From NCBI GenBank assembly GCA_025149285.1, contig CP102274.1:2681501-2745500 (forward strand): a stretch of DNA of 64,000 nt, given 5' to 3'. Origin of the DNA: Hungatella hathewayi (GTDB lineage Bacteria; Bacillota; Clostridia; Lachnospirales; Lachnospiraceae). This document shows, piece after piece, positions 1-8,528 of this stretch. Within the stretch, counting starts at the first letter, position 1, and every line of letters begins with the position of its first letter. The translations under genes and the position numbers were made by a program. The notes under the pieces were generated by a model that saw only the letters and a program-made list of their open reading frames with translations, was not told where the DNA came from and ran no database searches.

Positions 1-315
1 CCTTACCGTTATCTTGCCGATGAGTACGGTTTGCGCTACAGGGCGGCATTTTCCGGCTGCAGTACGGATACGGAGCCCAGCGCCAGGACCATTGCCTATC
101 TCATCGATAAGATGAAATCAGAGCAGATTCCGGTCATATATTATCCAGAGCTGACCAGCCACCGGGTGGCGGAGATCATTGCGGAGGAGACCGGCGCCAG
201 GCCGCTTCTGCTGCATTCCTGCCATAACGTGACGAGACGGGAGTTTGACAGCGGAGTGACCTACTTAGAGCTGATGGAACAGAATGTGACTAATTTGAAA
301 AAAGGACTTGAATAG
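1..315 (+). CDS. Metal ABC transporter substrate-binding protein, C-terminal fragment (ZnuA/AdcA-like)
   Basis: This is the end of a gene that starts before the window; the open frame runs from base 1 to the stop at 313-315, about 104 codons. The residues resemble the last quarter of cluster A-1 zinc/manganese binding proteins: a helix followed by 'YYPELTSHRVAEIIAEETGA', then 'LHSCHNVTRREFDSG' and a 'YLELMEQNVTNLKKGL' tail, which is the usual ending of this family. The protein would sit outside the membrane and pass the metal to the permease. It abuts the ATPase gene directly (TAG then ATG with no gap), so the three genes form one operon. Zinc rather than manganese is inferred from general resemblance and is not certain. 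Confidence 0.8.
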   Translation, partial: PYRYLADEYGLRYRAAFSGCSTDTEPSARTIAYLIDKMKSEQIPVIYYPELTSHRVAEIIAEETGARPLLLHSCHNVTRREFDSGVTYLELMEQNVTNLKKGLE

Positions 316-1023
316 ATGAATTCATTGATAGAATGCAGCCATGCGGATTTCGGATATGAAAACCAGGATGCCGTGGTGGATGTCACGATGGAAGTGAATC
401 CAGGTGACTACATCTGCATCGTTGGAGAGAACGGTTCCGGAAAGAGTACTTTGATGAAGGGACTTCTGGGACTATTAAAGCCGACAAAGGGTACCATATC
501 CGTGTCGGATGAACTGAAAAAAAGCGGGATTGGCTACTTGCCGCAGCAGACTGCGGCTCAGAAGGATTTTCCGGCTACCGTCGGCGAGGTCGTACTGTCC
601 GGCTGTTTAAGCAGGCGGGGAAACAGGCCTTTCTATTCCGGAAAGGAAAAGAAGCTGGCGGAAAAGAATATGGAACGGCTGGGAATCGCAGAACTGGGAA
701 GCCAGTGTTACCGGGACTTATCAGGCGGACAGCAGCAGAGGACGCTGATTGCCCGGGCTCTGTGTGCGACAGACAGACTGCTGATCCTGGATGAACCGAT
801 TACGGGGCTGGACCCGTCGGCGATTCTGGAGTTTTATGAGATTATCAGAAAGCTGAATCGAAAAGAAGGTGTGGCGATCTTAATGGTATCCCACGATATT
901 GCCAACGTGGTAAAGCAGGCGGGAAAGATTCTCCATTTAAAGAGGGAAGTGCTCTTTTACGGAACGACAAAGGAATATTTGGAGAGCAGCGCCGGCCACC
1001 TGTATCTGGGAGGTGAGCTGTGA
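316..1023 (+). CDS. znuC: Zinc/manganese ABC transporter ATP-binding protein (ZnuC-like)
   Basis: A 235-residue ABC ATPase that would power uptake of zinc or manganese. Walker A is GENGSGKST at residues 37-45, the signature LSGGQQQR lies near 135-142, Walker B LLILDEP near 155-162, and the switch histidine is in 'MVSHD' near 192, so all catalytic elements are present. Length and motif order fit the ZnuC/AdcC/MntB group. The gene starts immediately after the substrate-binding protein stop codon, and its stop codon overlaps the permease start, which points to translational coupling. Metal specificity cannot be read from the ATPase itself. Confidence 0.88.
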   Translation: MNSLIECSHADFGYENQDAVVDVTMEVNPGDYICIVGENGSGKSTLMKGLLGLLKPTKGTISVSDELKKSGIGYLPQQTAAQKDFPATVGEVVLSGCLSRRGNRPFYSGKEKKLAEKNMERLGIAELGSQCYRDLSGGQQQRTLIARALCATDRLLILDEPITGLDPSAILEFYEIIRKLNRKEGVAILMVSHDIANVVKQAGKILHLKREVLFYGTTKEYLESSAGHLYLGGEL

Positions 1024-1916
1024 TGGAGATGGTGACAGAGATGCTTTCATACCCGTTCCTCGTCAGGGCTCTGGTGGGCGGAATTCTCGTCTCGCTCTGC
1101 GCGTCCCTTCTGGGCGTAAGCCTTGTACTGAAGCGGTACTCCATGATCGGAGACGGGTTGTCCCATGTATCGTTTGGAGCGCTTTCCATCGCGGTGGCGG
1201 CCGGATGGTCCCCCTTAAAGATCTCGATCCCTGTTGTGGTTCTGGCGGCGTTTTTCCTGTTAAGAATCACAGAACATGGAAAGATCAAGAGCGACGCGGC
1301 TATCGCCATGATATCGGCGGCGGCCCTGGCGATCGGAATTATCGTTACCTCCATGACAACCGGTATGACGACAGATGTAAGCAGCTATATGTTCGGAAGT
1401 ATTCTGGCCATGAGCAAGACGGATGTCAGACTCAGCGTGGTCTTAAGCATTGTGGTTTTGGGGCTGTTTCTGATCTGTTACAATAAGATTTTTGCAGTGA
1501 CCTTTGATGAGAATTTTGCCAGAGCCACGGGAGTCAACGTTTCGTGGTACAATGTGCTCATAGCGATTCTGACGGCGATCACGATCGTCCTTGGAATGAG
1601 GATGATGGGAGCGATGCTGATTTCCAGCCTGATTATTTTCCCGGCCCTTACCTCCATGAGAATCTTTAAGAGCTTCCGCGGAGTCGTACTGTCCTCCGGA
1701 GTGCTGGGCGTCGTGTGCTTCTGCATCGGTATGGTGATGTCCTACCGGTTTTCCACACCGGCGGGTGCCAGCGTGGTTGTCGTCAATCTGGCGGCATTCC
1801 TGCTCTTTACGGTGGTTCAGTGGGTCCTTCATTTACGGACCGGCGGAAAGAAAGAGGAGCTTAAGTCTCCTGCAGGGGTAAGTAAAAATACAGAAGCAGA
1901 AAGGCAGCAGCAGTAA
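1023..1916 (+). CDS. znuB: Zinc/manganese ABC transporter permease (ZnuB-like)
   Basis: A 297-residue integral membrane protein of the ABC-3 family with about eight hydrophobic segments. Near the N terminus, 'RALVGGILVSLCASLLGVSLVLKRYSMIGDGLSHVSFGAL' contains the conserved 'GDGLSH' signature of ZnuB/AdcB/MntC permeases (split here only for description). I prefer the ATG at 1023 over the GTG at 1020 because a GGGAGGTGAG ribosome binding site at 1008-1016 is correctly spaced for it. The gene overlaps the stop of the ATPase gene by one base and completes the binding protein-ATPase-permease operon. The C-terminal tail is hydrophilic. Confidence 0.88.
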   Translation: MEMVTEMLSYPFLVRALVGGILVSLCASLLGVSLVLKRYSMIGDGLSHVSFGALSIAVAAGWSPLKISIPVVVLAAFFLLRITEHGKIKSDAAIAMISAAALAIGIIVTSMTTGMTTDVSSYMFGSILAMSKTDVRLSVVLSIVVLGLFLICYNKIFAVTFDENFARATGVNVSWYNVLIAILTAITIVLGMRMMGAMLISSLIIFPALTSMRIFKSFRGVVLSSGVLGVVCFCIGMVMSYRFSTPAGASVVVVNLAAFLLFTVVQWVLHLRTGGKKEELKSPAGVSKNTEAERQQQ

Positions 1917-1917
1917 C

Positions 1918-3273
1918 ATGAATGAGAAAAAATTAATCCATGCCAGGCGCCATGTGAGCCAGACACAGTTTATTGCATATGGATTTTTCTGCGTCATTAT
2001 AACGGGGACACTCTTGCTGATGCTCCCCTTTGCCAGCAGGGACGGGCAGTCGGAGCCATTTTTAAACTGTCTGTTTACGGCTACGAGCGCATCCTGTGTG
2101 ACGGGCCTTGTGGTGGCGGATACCTGGAGCCAGTGGTCCTTATTCGGCCAGCTCGTCATTCTGACCATGATTCAGATTGGCGGTCTTGGCTTTATTACGG
2201 TGGGCGTCTTTATCTCTATTATCCTGCGGCGAAAGATCGGACTGAAGGAGCGGGGCCTTATGATGGAGAGCGTCAATACCCTGCAGATCGGCGGGGTGGT
2301 ACGTCTGGCGAAGAAGATTATCATCGGAACGTGTATCTTCGAGGGGACAGGCGCGGTGCTTCTGGCAATCCGCTTCATTCCCCAGTTTGGCTTTCTGCGC
2401 GGGCTGTTTTACGGCATTTTCCACTCCATATCGGCTTTCTGCAACGCCGGCTTCGACCTGATGGGAGGACAGGCGCCATACAGCTCTTTTGTGGCCTATT
2501 ATGACGACTGGCTGGTTAATCTGGTGATTATGTCTCTGATTGTGATCGGCGGTATCGGTTTCATTGTCTGGGATGATTTAAGCCGGAATAAGCTTCATTT
2601 CAGAAAATATATGCTTCAGACTAAGATTGTGCTGGTAACCACTGCCATACTGGTCTTTGGCGGCGGCCTGCTGTTTTATCTGATGGAGAGGAATAATCTT
2701 CTGGTGGGGATGAATACCAGCGGAAAGATACTGACCTCCTTATTCAGCTCAGTGACGGCCAGAACGGCCGGTTTTAACACGACAGATACGGCGGCTCTGA
2801 CGGATGGAAGCAAGCTGCTGACCATCATTCTGATGTTTGTCGGAGGAAGCCCGGGATCGACAGCCGGCGGTATCAAGACGACGACTCTGGTGGTTCTTCT
2901 CTTATGCGTGCATTCCAACATCAAGCAGACGTATGGGATTAATATTTTCGGCCGGAGACTGGAAAACGATGCGGTCAAGCGCGCCGGAACCATACTGACG
3001 ATCAATCTGCTGTTGGCGCTTACGGCGTCGCTGGCCATTATGGCGATACAGCCGCTGGGATTTTCCGATATCCTGTTTGAGACGTTTTCCGCCATCGGAA
3101 CGGTGGGAATGACGACAGGAATCACGAGAGCGCTGCACCCGGTATCGCGATTAATCATCATTCTTCTGATGTACTGCGGAAGAATCGGAAGCCTTTCCTT
3201 TGCCCTGGCTTTTGTCCAGTCAAAGAGAAAGCCCCATGTCCAGCAGCCGGCGGAGGCGATTAACATCGGGTAG
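1918..3273 (+). CDS. ktrB: Potassium uptake membrane subunit KtrB (TrkH/KtrB family)
   Basis: A 451-residue polytopic membrane protein forming the ion pathway of a Ktr-type potassium (or sodium-coupled potassium) transporter. The four pore-loop segments typical of the family are visible: 'TSASCVTGL' near residue 59, 'SAFCNAGFD' near 175, 'SVTARTAGFNT' near 280 and 'SAIGTVGMTTG' near 394, each with the central glycine. Length matches KtrB rather than the longer TrkH. It begins two bases after the zinc permease stop, without a strong ribosome binding site, so it may depend on read-through and coupling. The regulatory partner ktrA follows 99 bases downstream. Confidence 0.93.
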   Translation: MNEKKLIHARRHVSQTQFIAYGFFCVIITGTLLLMLPFASRDGQSEPFLNCLFTATSASCVTGLVVADTWSQWSLFGQLVILTMIQIGGLGFITVGVFISIILRRKIGLKERGLMMESVNTLQIGGVVRLAKKIIIGTCIFEGTGAVLLAIRFIPQFGFLRGLFYGIFHSISAFCNAGFDLMGGQAPYSSFVAYYDDWLVNLVIMSLIVIGGIGFIVWDDLSRNKLHFRKYMLQTKIVLVTTAILVFGGGLLFYLMERNNLLVGMNTSGKILTSLFSSVTARTAGFNTTDTAALTDGSKLLTIILMFVGGSPGSTAGGIKTTTLVVLLLCVHSNIKQTYGINIFGRRLENDAVKRAGTILTINLLLALTASLAIMAIQPLGFSDILFETFSAIGTVGMTTGITRALHPVSRLIIILLMYCGRIGSLSFALAFVQSKRKPHVQQPAEAINIG

Positions 3274-3372
3274 CCGGCCGAAGCGCCGGTACTGTGCGGC
3301 GCAGTGCAGGATAAAACGCAATGAGAGAATGCAATGTGAATCTAAAGCTGCAGAAGCAAAGGAGAATATCAT

Positions 3373-4026
3373 ATGAAATCGATTTTAATCATAGGAATGG
3401 GGCGGTTCGGCCACCATCTCTGCCAGAATCTTGCCGCTCTGGGCAATGATGTCATGGTTGTGGATCAGAAGGAGGAGGTTCTGGAGGACCTGCTTCCCAT
3501 CGTGACCAGCGCCAAGATTGGAGACTGTACCAACGAGGCGGTCTTACGAAGCCTGGGGATCGCCAACTTCGATATCTGTTTCGTCTGCATCGGAACGAAT
3601 TTCCAGAGCAGTCTGGAGATCACCAGTCTCGTAAAGGAGCTGGGCGGCCGCCGCGTCATCAGTAAGGCGAACCGTGATATCCATGCCAAGTTCCTCTTAA
3701 GAAACGGCGCGGATGAGGTGATCTATCCGGATCGTGATATCGCTGAAAAGATGGCGATGCGCTACAGCGCCAATCACGTCTTCGACTACATTGAACTGAC
3801 ACAGGAATACTCGATCTACGAGATTCCGCCCCTGCCGGAATGGATCCATAAGACCATCCGCGAGGCGGACATCCGCAACCGTTACCACATCAGCGTCCTG
3901 GGGATCAAACGTGAGGGAAAAGCCCAGCTCATGCCTCCGGCCGATTATGTGATTCAGGCGCAGGAGCATCTGATGGTGATTGGTAAGAAGGTGGATATTG
4001 ATAATATACTTGAAAAGATGAAGTGA
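3373..4026 (+). CDS. ktrA: Potassium uptake regulatory subunit KtrA (RCK domain)
   Basis: A 217-residue cytoplasmic protein with an N-terminal RCK_N Rossmann fold; the dinucleotide loop GMGRFG lies at residues 8-13, and a VVDQKEEV strand ending in the ribose-binding acid follows. The C-terminal third (about 138-217) is an RCK_C/TrkA_C ligand-binding domain. Family members form an octameric ring that gates KtrB in response to ATP/ADP or cyclic-di-AMP. Its place directly after ktrB supports the pair. The ribosome binding site AAAGGAG before 3373 supports the start. Confidence 0.93.
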   Translation: MKSILIIGMGRFGHHLCQNLAALGNDVMVVDQKEEVLEDLLPIVTSAKIGDCTNEAVLRSLGIANFDICFVCIGTNFQSSLEITSLVKELGGRRVISKANRDIHAKFLLRNGADEVIYPDRDIAEKMAMRYSANHVFDYIELTQEYSIYEIPPLPEWIHKTIREADIRNRYHISVLGIKREGKAQLMPPADYVIQAQEHLMVIGKKVDIDNILEKMK

Positions 4027-4193
4027 TAAGTAATAATTTAAATGGTAAGTTATAATGATGTCCTGCCGGTAATCTATTGCCGGAAGGAGTTTTATATGAT
4101 TTTCGATGTGTATTGTGTGCTGTGGGGCGGTAAGCGGGGAGTATGTGATTGTGAAAAAACGATAGAATGTATGAAATGCAGCGGGGATAGGGA

Positions 4194-6335
4194 ATGAATA
4201 ATTTAAAAAGGGGGCTGAAGGGGATATCAGTGCTGAAGAAGCTGTTAATCAGCTATGTGCTGATACTCCTTTTGCTTATTGCAAGTAATCTGTTAATCTT
4301 CAATAGAGCCAGTGAGGTGCTGGTAGAAAAGGAAATTACTTACAACAAGATGTCTTTGAATTATACAAGGGATATTCTGGATCAGAATATTAAGGAGATC
4401 TATAATTCCTGTGTGGCTTTGTTGAAAAACAATGATACGATGAGACGGATAGCAAAGATGGATAAGGTGTGGAACCAAACCATATTGATTGATCGTCTTA
4501 TGGAATTTACGCAGAAAAACAGTCTTGTGGAACATGCAGTGCTTTTTAATCCGACTTTGGATTATGTATTATATGAGGATGGCGGTATGAACGCAGAAAA
4601 AGCGTTTGGAAGCTATTTTCAATATCAGAATCTGCATGGGGAGAAGCTTCCTGATAAGCTGAATCAAGCGTCTATTGGCTATGTATCCGGGACTGGAATG
4701 TATCTCTCGACCAAACCGGCGGGACTGTCCGAATCTTATGTTACTATATATTTTTCGCCTCAATACATCAACGGAAATAATAAATTGATTCTGATGCTGC
4801 CAGAAAGTAAGCTGCGTGACTTATTTAAAAGTGCGTATTCGCAAAACAAGTTTATGATCGTTTCTCAGAATGGGGAAGTGGTTGTTGATGCAAGGAACCA
4901 GAGCCGTCCGGAAGGACTTTTAGAGAGTCTGACTGAATCCATAAAGCTTGGGAGCGAGGCAGGCCAGTTTGATTATGGCAGCTATCTGGTAATCCACGAA
5001 AAATCGGAAGTATTTGACTGGGAATATACAGTAATGGTGAATTATGACTATATTTTGAAGGATATAAACGCCATTAGGAATATTATAACTTACCTTATCA
5101 TTACGGTACTGCTGTTGAGCCTCCTGATTATCAGCCTGTCTGTTAAGAATAATTATGTGCCCTTAAAGGAAATTCTGTCTTATGTGGGGAATGGAAACGA
5201 AAAGGAGAATGAGTTTGAGAAGATAAAAAGCGGTATTATCACTTTAAAGAAGCATAACAGCACTTACCGGGAGAATCAGGTCTTGCAGGATATGATAAGA
5301 AACGGCGGAAGCAGAGCGGAGCTGGAGAAGCTGTTCCCATGCCCGCTTGCCCTTGGGATTTTGGTGGTCGGAAAGGAGCAGGAACTTATCTCTGTATTAA
5401 AAAACAGCTTGGAGCAGGCTCTTGTCCCGGAGAATGGGAGTGGGGTAAGGCTGATTTCTGGCGGCAGGGATCAGGTATATGTTGTCATCAATGTGCAAAA
5501 GCTTGAGATAGAGCTGGTGAAGGAGGCTGTCTTAAACTTTTTTGCAGGGAATCCTTCCAGCCTTCTGATCGGTATGGGAACTATTGAACAAAAAGGAGAT
5601 CTTAAGCTTAGCTGCGATCATGCTGAGGCAGCGTTTCTGGAGGCGCGTATCAGTGATCCAGGCCCTATATATAGCTGGGATATCGGGGGCAGGATCCAGG
5701 AAATCTATATGCCCATCGATCTGGAAAGCCGTATGTTGTCTTTTATTTACGCAGCAAACAGGGAGAAGGTCAAAGAACTTGTGGATGAGGTCTTTGACAG
5801 AAATAGGGACATAAGTCGGTCCCAATTGAAGAAGCTGATCATGGATTTTGCCAATATTTACATTAAACTTGCCCAAAAGGTGGGGTGTGGAGCAGATATT
5901 AAGAAAGCCGAAGAGGTGTTAGAGAGGGAATATCAGTTTGATAAACTGAAGGATTGCATTTATTGGCTATATGTAGGACTGGTGTACGAAGAGCCTGTGG
6001 ATAAAAGGGCTGATTACGTGGGAAAATATATTAAGGATTATGTGCAGCATCATTATATGGATTCAACCGTAAGTATAGAGACTATTGCCTCCATGTTAAA
6101 CCTGGTTCCTACCTATGTTTCCACTTTATTTAAAAAAGAGGCGAAGGTTTCATTTAGTCAATATCTGTCTGATTACCGAATTGAACAGGCCAAGTACCTG
6201 CTGGAGCACACGGACAAGAAGGTAAAGGACATTGCTTCGGAAACTGGTTTTGGAACGTATAATAACTTTACCAGGGTATTTAAAAAGAAGCTGGGAGTGA
6301 CACCTATTGAATATAAGAATCATAAACAGTCTTGA
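4194..6335 (+). CDS. Membrane-anchored AraC-family transcriptional regulator with extracellular sensor domain
   Basis: A 713-residue one-component regulator. A transmembrane helix near residues 15-35 and a second near 297-316 enclose a 260-residue extracytoplasmic region that would sense a ligand. After the second helix comes a cytoplasmic linker region and, from about 608, two helix-turn-helix motifs of the AraC/XylS type ('IASMLNLVPTYVSTLFKKE' and 'VKDIASETGFGTYNNFTRVF'). This architecture is typical of Firmicutes regulators placed next to LplABC-type sugar importers. It lies upstream of and co-directional with such an importer and glycosidases, so it most likely turns on that locus when its glycan is present. 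A strong terminator follows, so it is transcribed separately. Confidence 0.88.
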   Translation: MNNLKRGLKGISVLKKLLISYVLILLLLIASNLLIFNRASEVLVEKEITYNKMSLNYTRDILDQNIKEIYNSCVALLKNNDTMRRIAKMDKVWNQTILIDRLMEFTQKNSLVEHAVLFNPTLDYVLYEDGGMNAEKAFGSYFQYQNLHGEKLPDKLNQASIGYVSGTGMYLSTKPAGLSESYVTIYFSPQYINGNNKLILMLPESKLRDLFKSAYSQNKFMIVSQNGEVVVDARNQSRPEGLLESLTESIKLGSEAGQFDYGSYLVIHEKSEVFDWEYTVMVNYDYILKDINAIRNIITYLIITVLLLSLLIISLSVKNNYVPLKEILSYVGNGNEKENEFEKIKSGIITLKKHNSTYRENQVLQDMIRNGGSRAELEKLFPCPLALGILVVGKEQELISVLKNSLEQALVPENGSGVRLISGGRDQVYVVINVQKLEIELVKEAVLNFFAGNPSSLLIGMGTIEQKGDLKLSCDHAEAAFLEARISDPGPIYSWDIGGRIQEIYMPIDLESRMLSFIYAANREKVKELVDEVFDRNRDISRSQLKKLIMDFANIYIKLAQKVGCGADIKKAEEVLEREYQFDKLKDCIYWLYVGLVYEEPVDKRADYVGKYIKDYVQHHYMDSTVSIETIASMLNLVPTYVSTLFKKEAKVSFSQYLSDYRIEQAKYLLEHTDKKVKDIASETGFGTYNNFTRVFKKKLGVTPIEYKNHKQS

Positions 6336-6653
6336 TGAGAATGCGTATCTTTCTTGTAAAACAGCCGGGACTGTCGGACACACATTTTTGTGCCCGACAG
6401 TCCCGGCTGTTTTGATGGCGAAAAGGATATAAATATGTATGAAATCATATGAAAAAAATGAAGAATTATGATATAAAATAATGATGCATAAGTTAAAAAA
6501 CCTCATATTTTAAGTTTTCGCTATAGAATTTAATGAAATACACTGATGATTTTTGAGATTAATGCATGTTTTTGATAAAAATACTCTTTTATCGTCCCCA
6601 ATGATGAGATACACTGTCTGCATCATTCAAACAACAGAAAGGAAAGAGGTCAA
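6336..6653 (+). other. 318-base intergenic region before the oligosaccharide importer
   Basis: The first 80 bases hold the regulator's terminator. The rest is AT-rich. A weak promoter candidate, TTGAGA at 6553-6558 and TAAAAA at 6576-6581 with 17 bases between, could serve the importer genes. I see no clear palindromic operator and no convincing catabolite-repression site. The importer's ribosome binding site (AAAGGAAAGAGG) lies just before 6654. Confidence 0.45.
6358..6414 (+). terminator. Intrinsic terminator after the AraC-type regulator
   Basis: A long inverted repeat, ACAGCCGGGACTGTCGG paired with CCGACAGTCCCGGCTGT, closes a loop containing ACACATTTTTGTG and is followed by TTTT. The arms are almost perfectly complementary over 17 bases. 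It separates the regulator from the importer operon. Confidence 0.85.
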
Positions 6654-7586
6654 ATGCAGACAGCGTTCGTAAAAACATGCAAGAACACGACCTGGCAAAG
6701 AATTAAAAGCCAGAGATATTTACTGTTATTATTACTTCCCGGATTGGTGTATTACATAATATTCAGGTACATACCCATGTATGGAACAATCATTGCTTTT
6801 AAAAATTTTGATTTCCGGAGTGGAATCTTAGGGAGTGAATGGGTAGGACTAAAATACTTTAAACAATTTGTAACAGGTCCTTACTTTTGGAGACTGGTTA
6901 AGAATACTTTTTTAATCAGTTTTTATGATTTGTTATTCAGTTTTCCCGCACCGATTGTTTTCGCCCTCTTATTAAATGAAGTGAAGGCGAAAAAATATAA
7001 AAAGTTGGTACAGACGGTCAGTTATCTGCCACATTTTATTTCGGTGGTTATATTGGTCGGACTTATGAAAACCATGTTTTCTCCCAACGGCGGTGTAGTG
7101 AACAACATCATTCAGGCTTTTGGCTTTGAGTCCATAAACTTCTTTATGGAAAAAGGGTGGTTCCGTAGCATTTATGTTGGTTCCAGCATATGGCAGAGCT
7201 TTGGCTGGGGATCAATCATTTATCTTGCTACCATGGCAGGGATCGATACCCAGCTCTACGAAGCAGCCCATATGGACGGCGCGGGCCGGTTCCGGTGTAT
7301 GTGGAACATTACTTTACCCAGTATCAGACCAACCATAGTAATCATGTTGATTTTGAGACTTGGAAGATTGTTGAGCGTGGGATTTGAAAAGATTATCTTA
7401 ATGTATAATCCGGCTACGTATGAGGTTTCGGATGTGATTTCTTCTTATGTTTACCGCTATGGTATTCTGCAGGCCAATTACAGCTTTGGAGCGGCGGTGG
7501 ATCTTATGAATTCACTGATTGCATTGGCATTGATTCTGATAACTAATCGTATCAGCCAAAAGGTATCAGATACCAGTTTATGGTAA
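6654..7586 (+). CDS. Oligosaccharide ABC transporter permease (LplB/YtcP-type, first subunit)
   Basis: A 310-residue inner-membrane permease of the carbohydrate uptake-1 family, with six predicted helices. The cytoplasmic EAA loop reads 'EAAHMDGAGRFRCMWNITLP' near residues 201-220, where the ATPase docks. 'RYIPMYGTIIAFKNF' near the N terminus is typical of the LplB group that imports complex oligosaccharides. It is followed after 13 bases by the second permease and then by the binding lipoprotein. No ATPase gene lies in the locus, as is usual for this group, which borrows a shared MsmX-type ATPase encoded elsewhere. Confidence 0.9.
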   Translation: MQTAFVKTCKNTTWQRIKSQRYLLLLLLPGLVYYIIFRYIPMYGTIIAFKNFDFRSGILGSEWVGLKYFKQFVTGPYFWRLVKNTFLISFYDLLFSFPAPIVFALLLNEVKAKKYKKLVQTVSYLPHFISVVILVGLMKTMFSPNGGVVNNIIQAFGFESINFFMEKGWFRSIYVGSSIWQSFGWGSIIYLATMAGIDTQLYEAAHMDGAGRFRCMWNITLPSIRPTIVIMLILRLGRLLSVGFEKIILMYNPATYEVSDVISSYVYRYGILQANYSFGAAVDLMNSLIALALILITNRISQKVSDTSLW

Positions 7587-7599
7587 GAGGGGAGAAAAA

Positions 7600-8484
7600 A
7601 TGGTAGAAGATAAGAGTCTTGGAGCAAAAGTATTTCATGTAATCAACACATTGGTCATGGCGCTGGTAGTGATTATTACGCTGTATCCGTTGCTTTATGT
7701 GGTGGCCCTGTCCCTAAGCTCCGCAGAATATGTCCAGGCGGGCATGGTTAATCTGGTGCCTAAGGGATTTAATACAGAGGCTTATAAACAGGTTTTTGGA
7801 GATAAATTTTTCTGGAAATCTTATGGCAATACCATTTTGTATACGGTGCTGGGAACTGCCATCAACCTGCTGCTTACAACAACCTTTGCTTTTTGCTTAT
7901 CCAGGAAGGAGCTGGTGTTCAGGAAGCCGTTGACCGTACTAATTGTATTTACCATGTTCTTTAGCGGCGGTATTATCCCCAGTTTTATTCTGATCAGGTC
8001 GCTGAATTTGTACAATACCTTATGGGCTGTGGTGCTGCCTGGGGCGATCAATACTTACAATATGATTATTGTAAGAACCTTTATGCAGGGACTGCCGGAG
8101 GAAATATTTGAATCCGCCAGGATCGACGGGGCCCATGATATCCATCTGTTTACAAAAATCGTGATCCCATTGTCGAAACCGGCGCTGGCTACCATTGGCC
8201 TTTATTATGCGGTGGATCACTGGAACGCTTACTTTTATCCCATGCTATATTTAAAGGATAAGGGGAAGTATCCGCTTCAGGTGTTGTTAAAAGAAATGCT
8301 TGTAGAACAAGATTTTTCCAGCATGAGTCAGAGTGCCGCAGAGGTGATGGGAAACATGCAGCCGACCACGGACATGCTTATGGGCGCCTCTATTGTGATT
8401 GCGCTGATTCCAATCCTGTGTATATATCCGTTTATCCAGAGATACTTCGTTCAGGGAATTATGATTGGTTCTTTAAAAGGCTAG
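7600..8484 (+). CDS. Oligosaccharide ABC transporter permease (YtcP/AraQ-type, second subunit)
   Basis: A 294-residue permease that would pair with the preceding one as a heterodimer. Six hydrophobic helices are visible, and the EAA loop 'ESARIDGAHDIHLFTKIVIP' lies near residues 173-192. The C-terminal 'FIQRYFVQGIMIGSLKG' ending is characteristic of the second subunit of LplABC/YtcP systems. The ribosome binding site GAGGGGAG precedes the ATG. The gene is followed after 44 bases by the substrate-binding lipoprotein, which completes the importer. Confidence 0.9.
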   Translation: MVEDKSLGAKVFHVINTLVMALVVIITLYPLLYVVALSLSSAEYVQAGMVNLVPKGFNTEAYKQVFGDKFFWKSYGNTILYTVLGTAINLLLTTTFAFCLSRKELVFRKPLTVLIVFTMFFSGGIIPSFILIRSLNLYNTLWAVVLPGAINTYNMIIVRTFMQGLPEEIFESARIDGAHDIHLFTKIVIPLSKPALATIGLYYAVDHWNAYFYPMLYLKDKGKYPLQVLLKEMLVEQDFSSMSQSAAEVMGNMQPTTDMLMGASIVIALIPILCIYPFIQRYFVQGIMIGSLKG

Positions 8485-8528
8485 TAATGAAAAACAAATA
8501 AAACAAAAAAGAAAAGAGAGGGAACACT

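Noticed and set aside
1013..1486. Overlapping 157-residue plus-strand ORF in the zinc permease gene
   Set aside because: It is out of frame with a well-conserved permease and has no family match.
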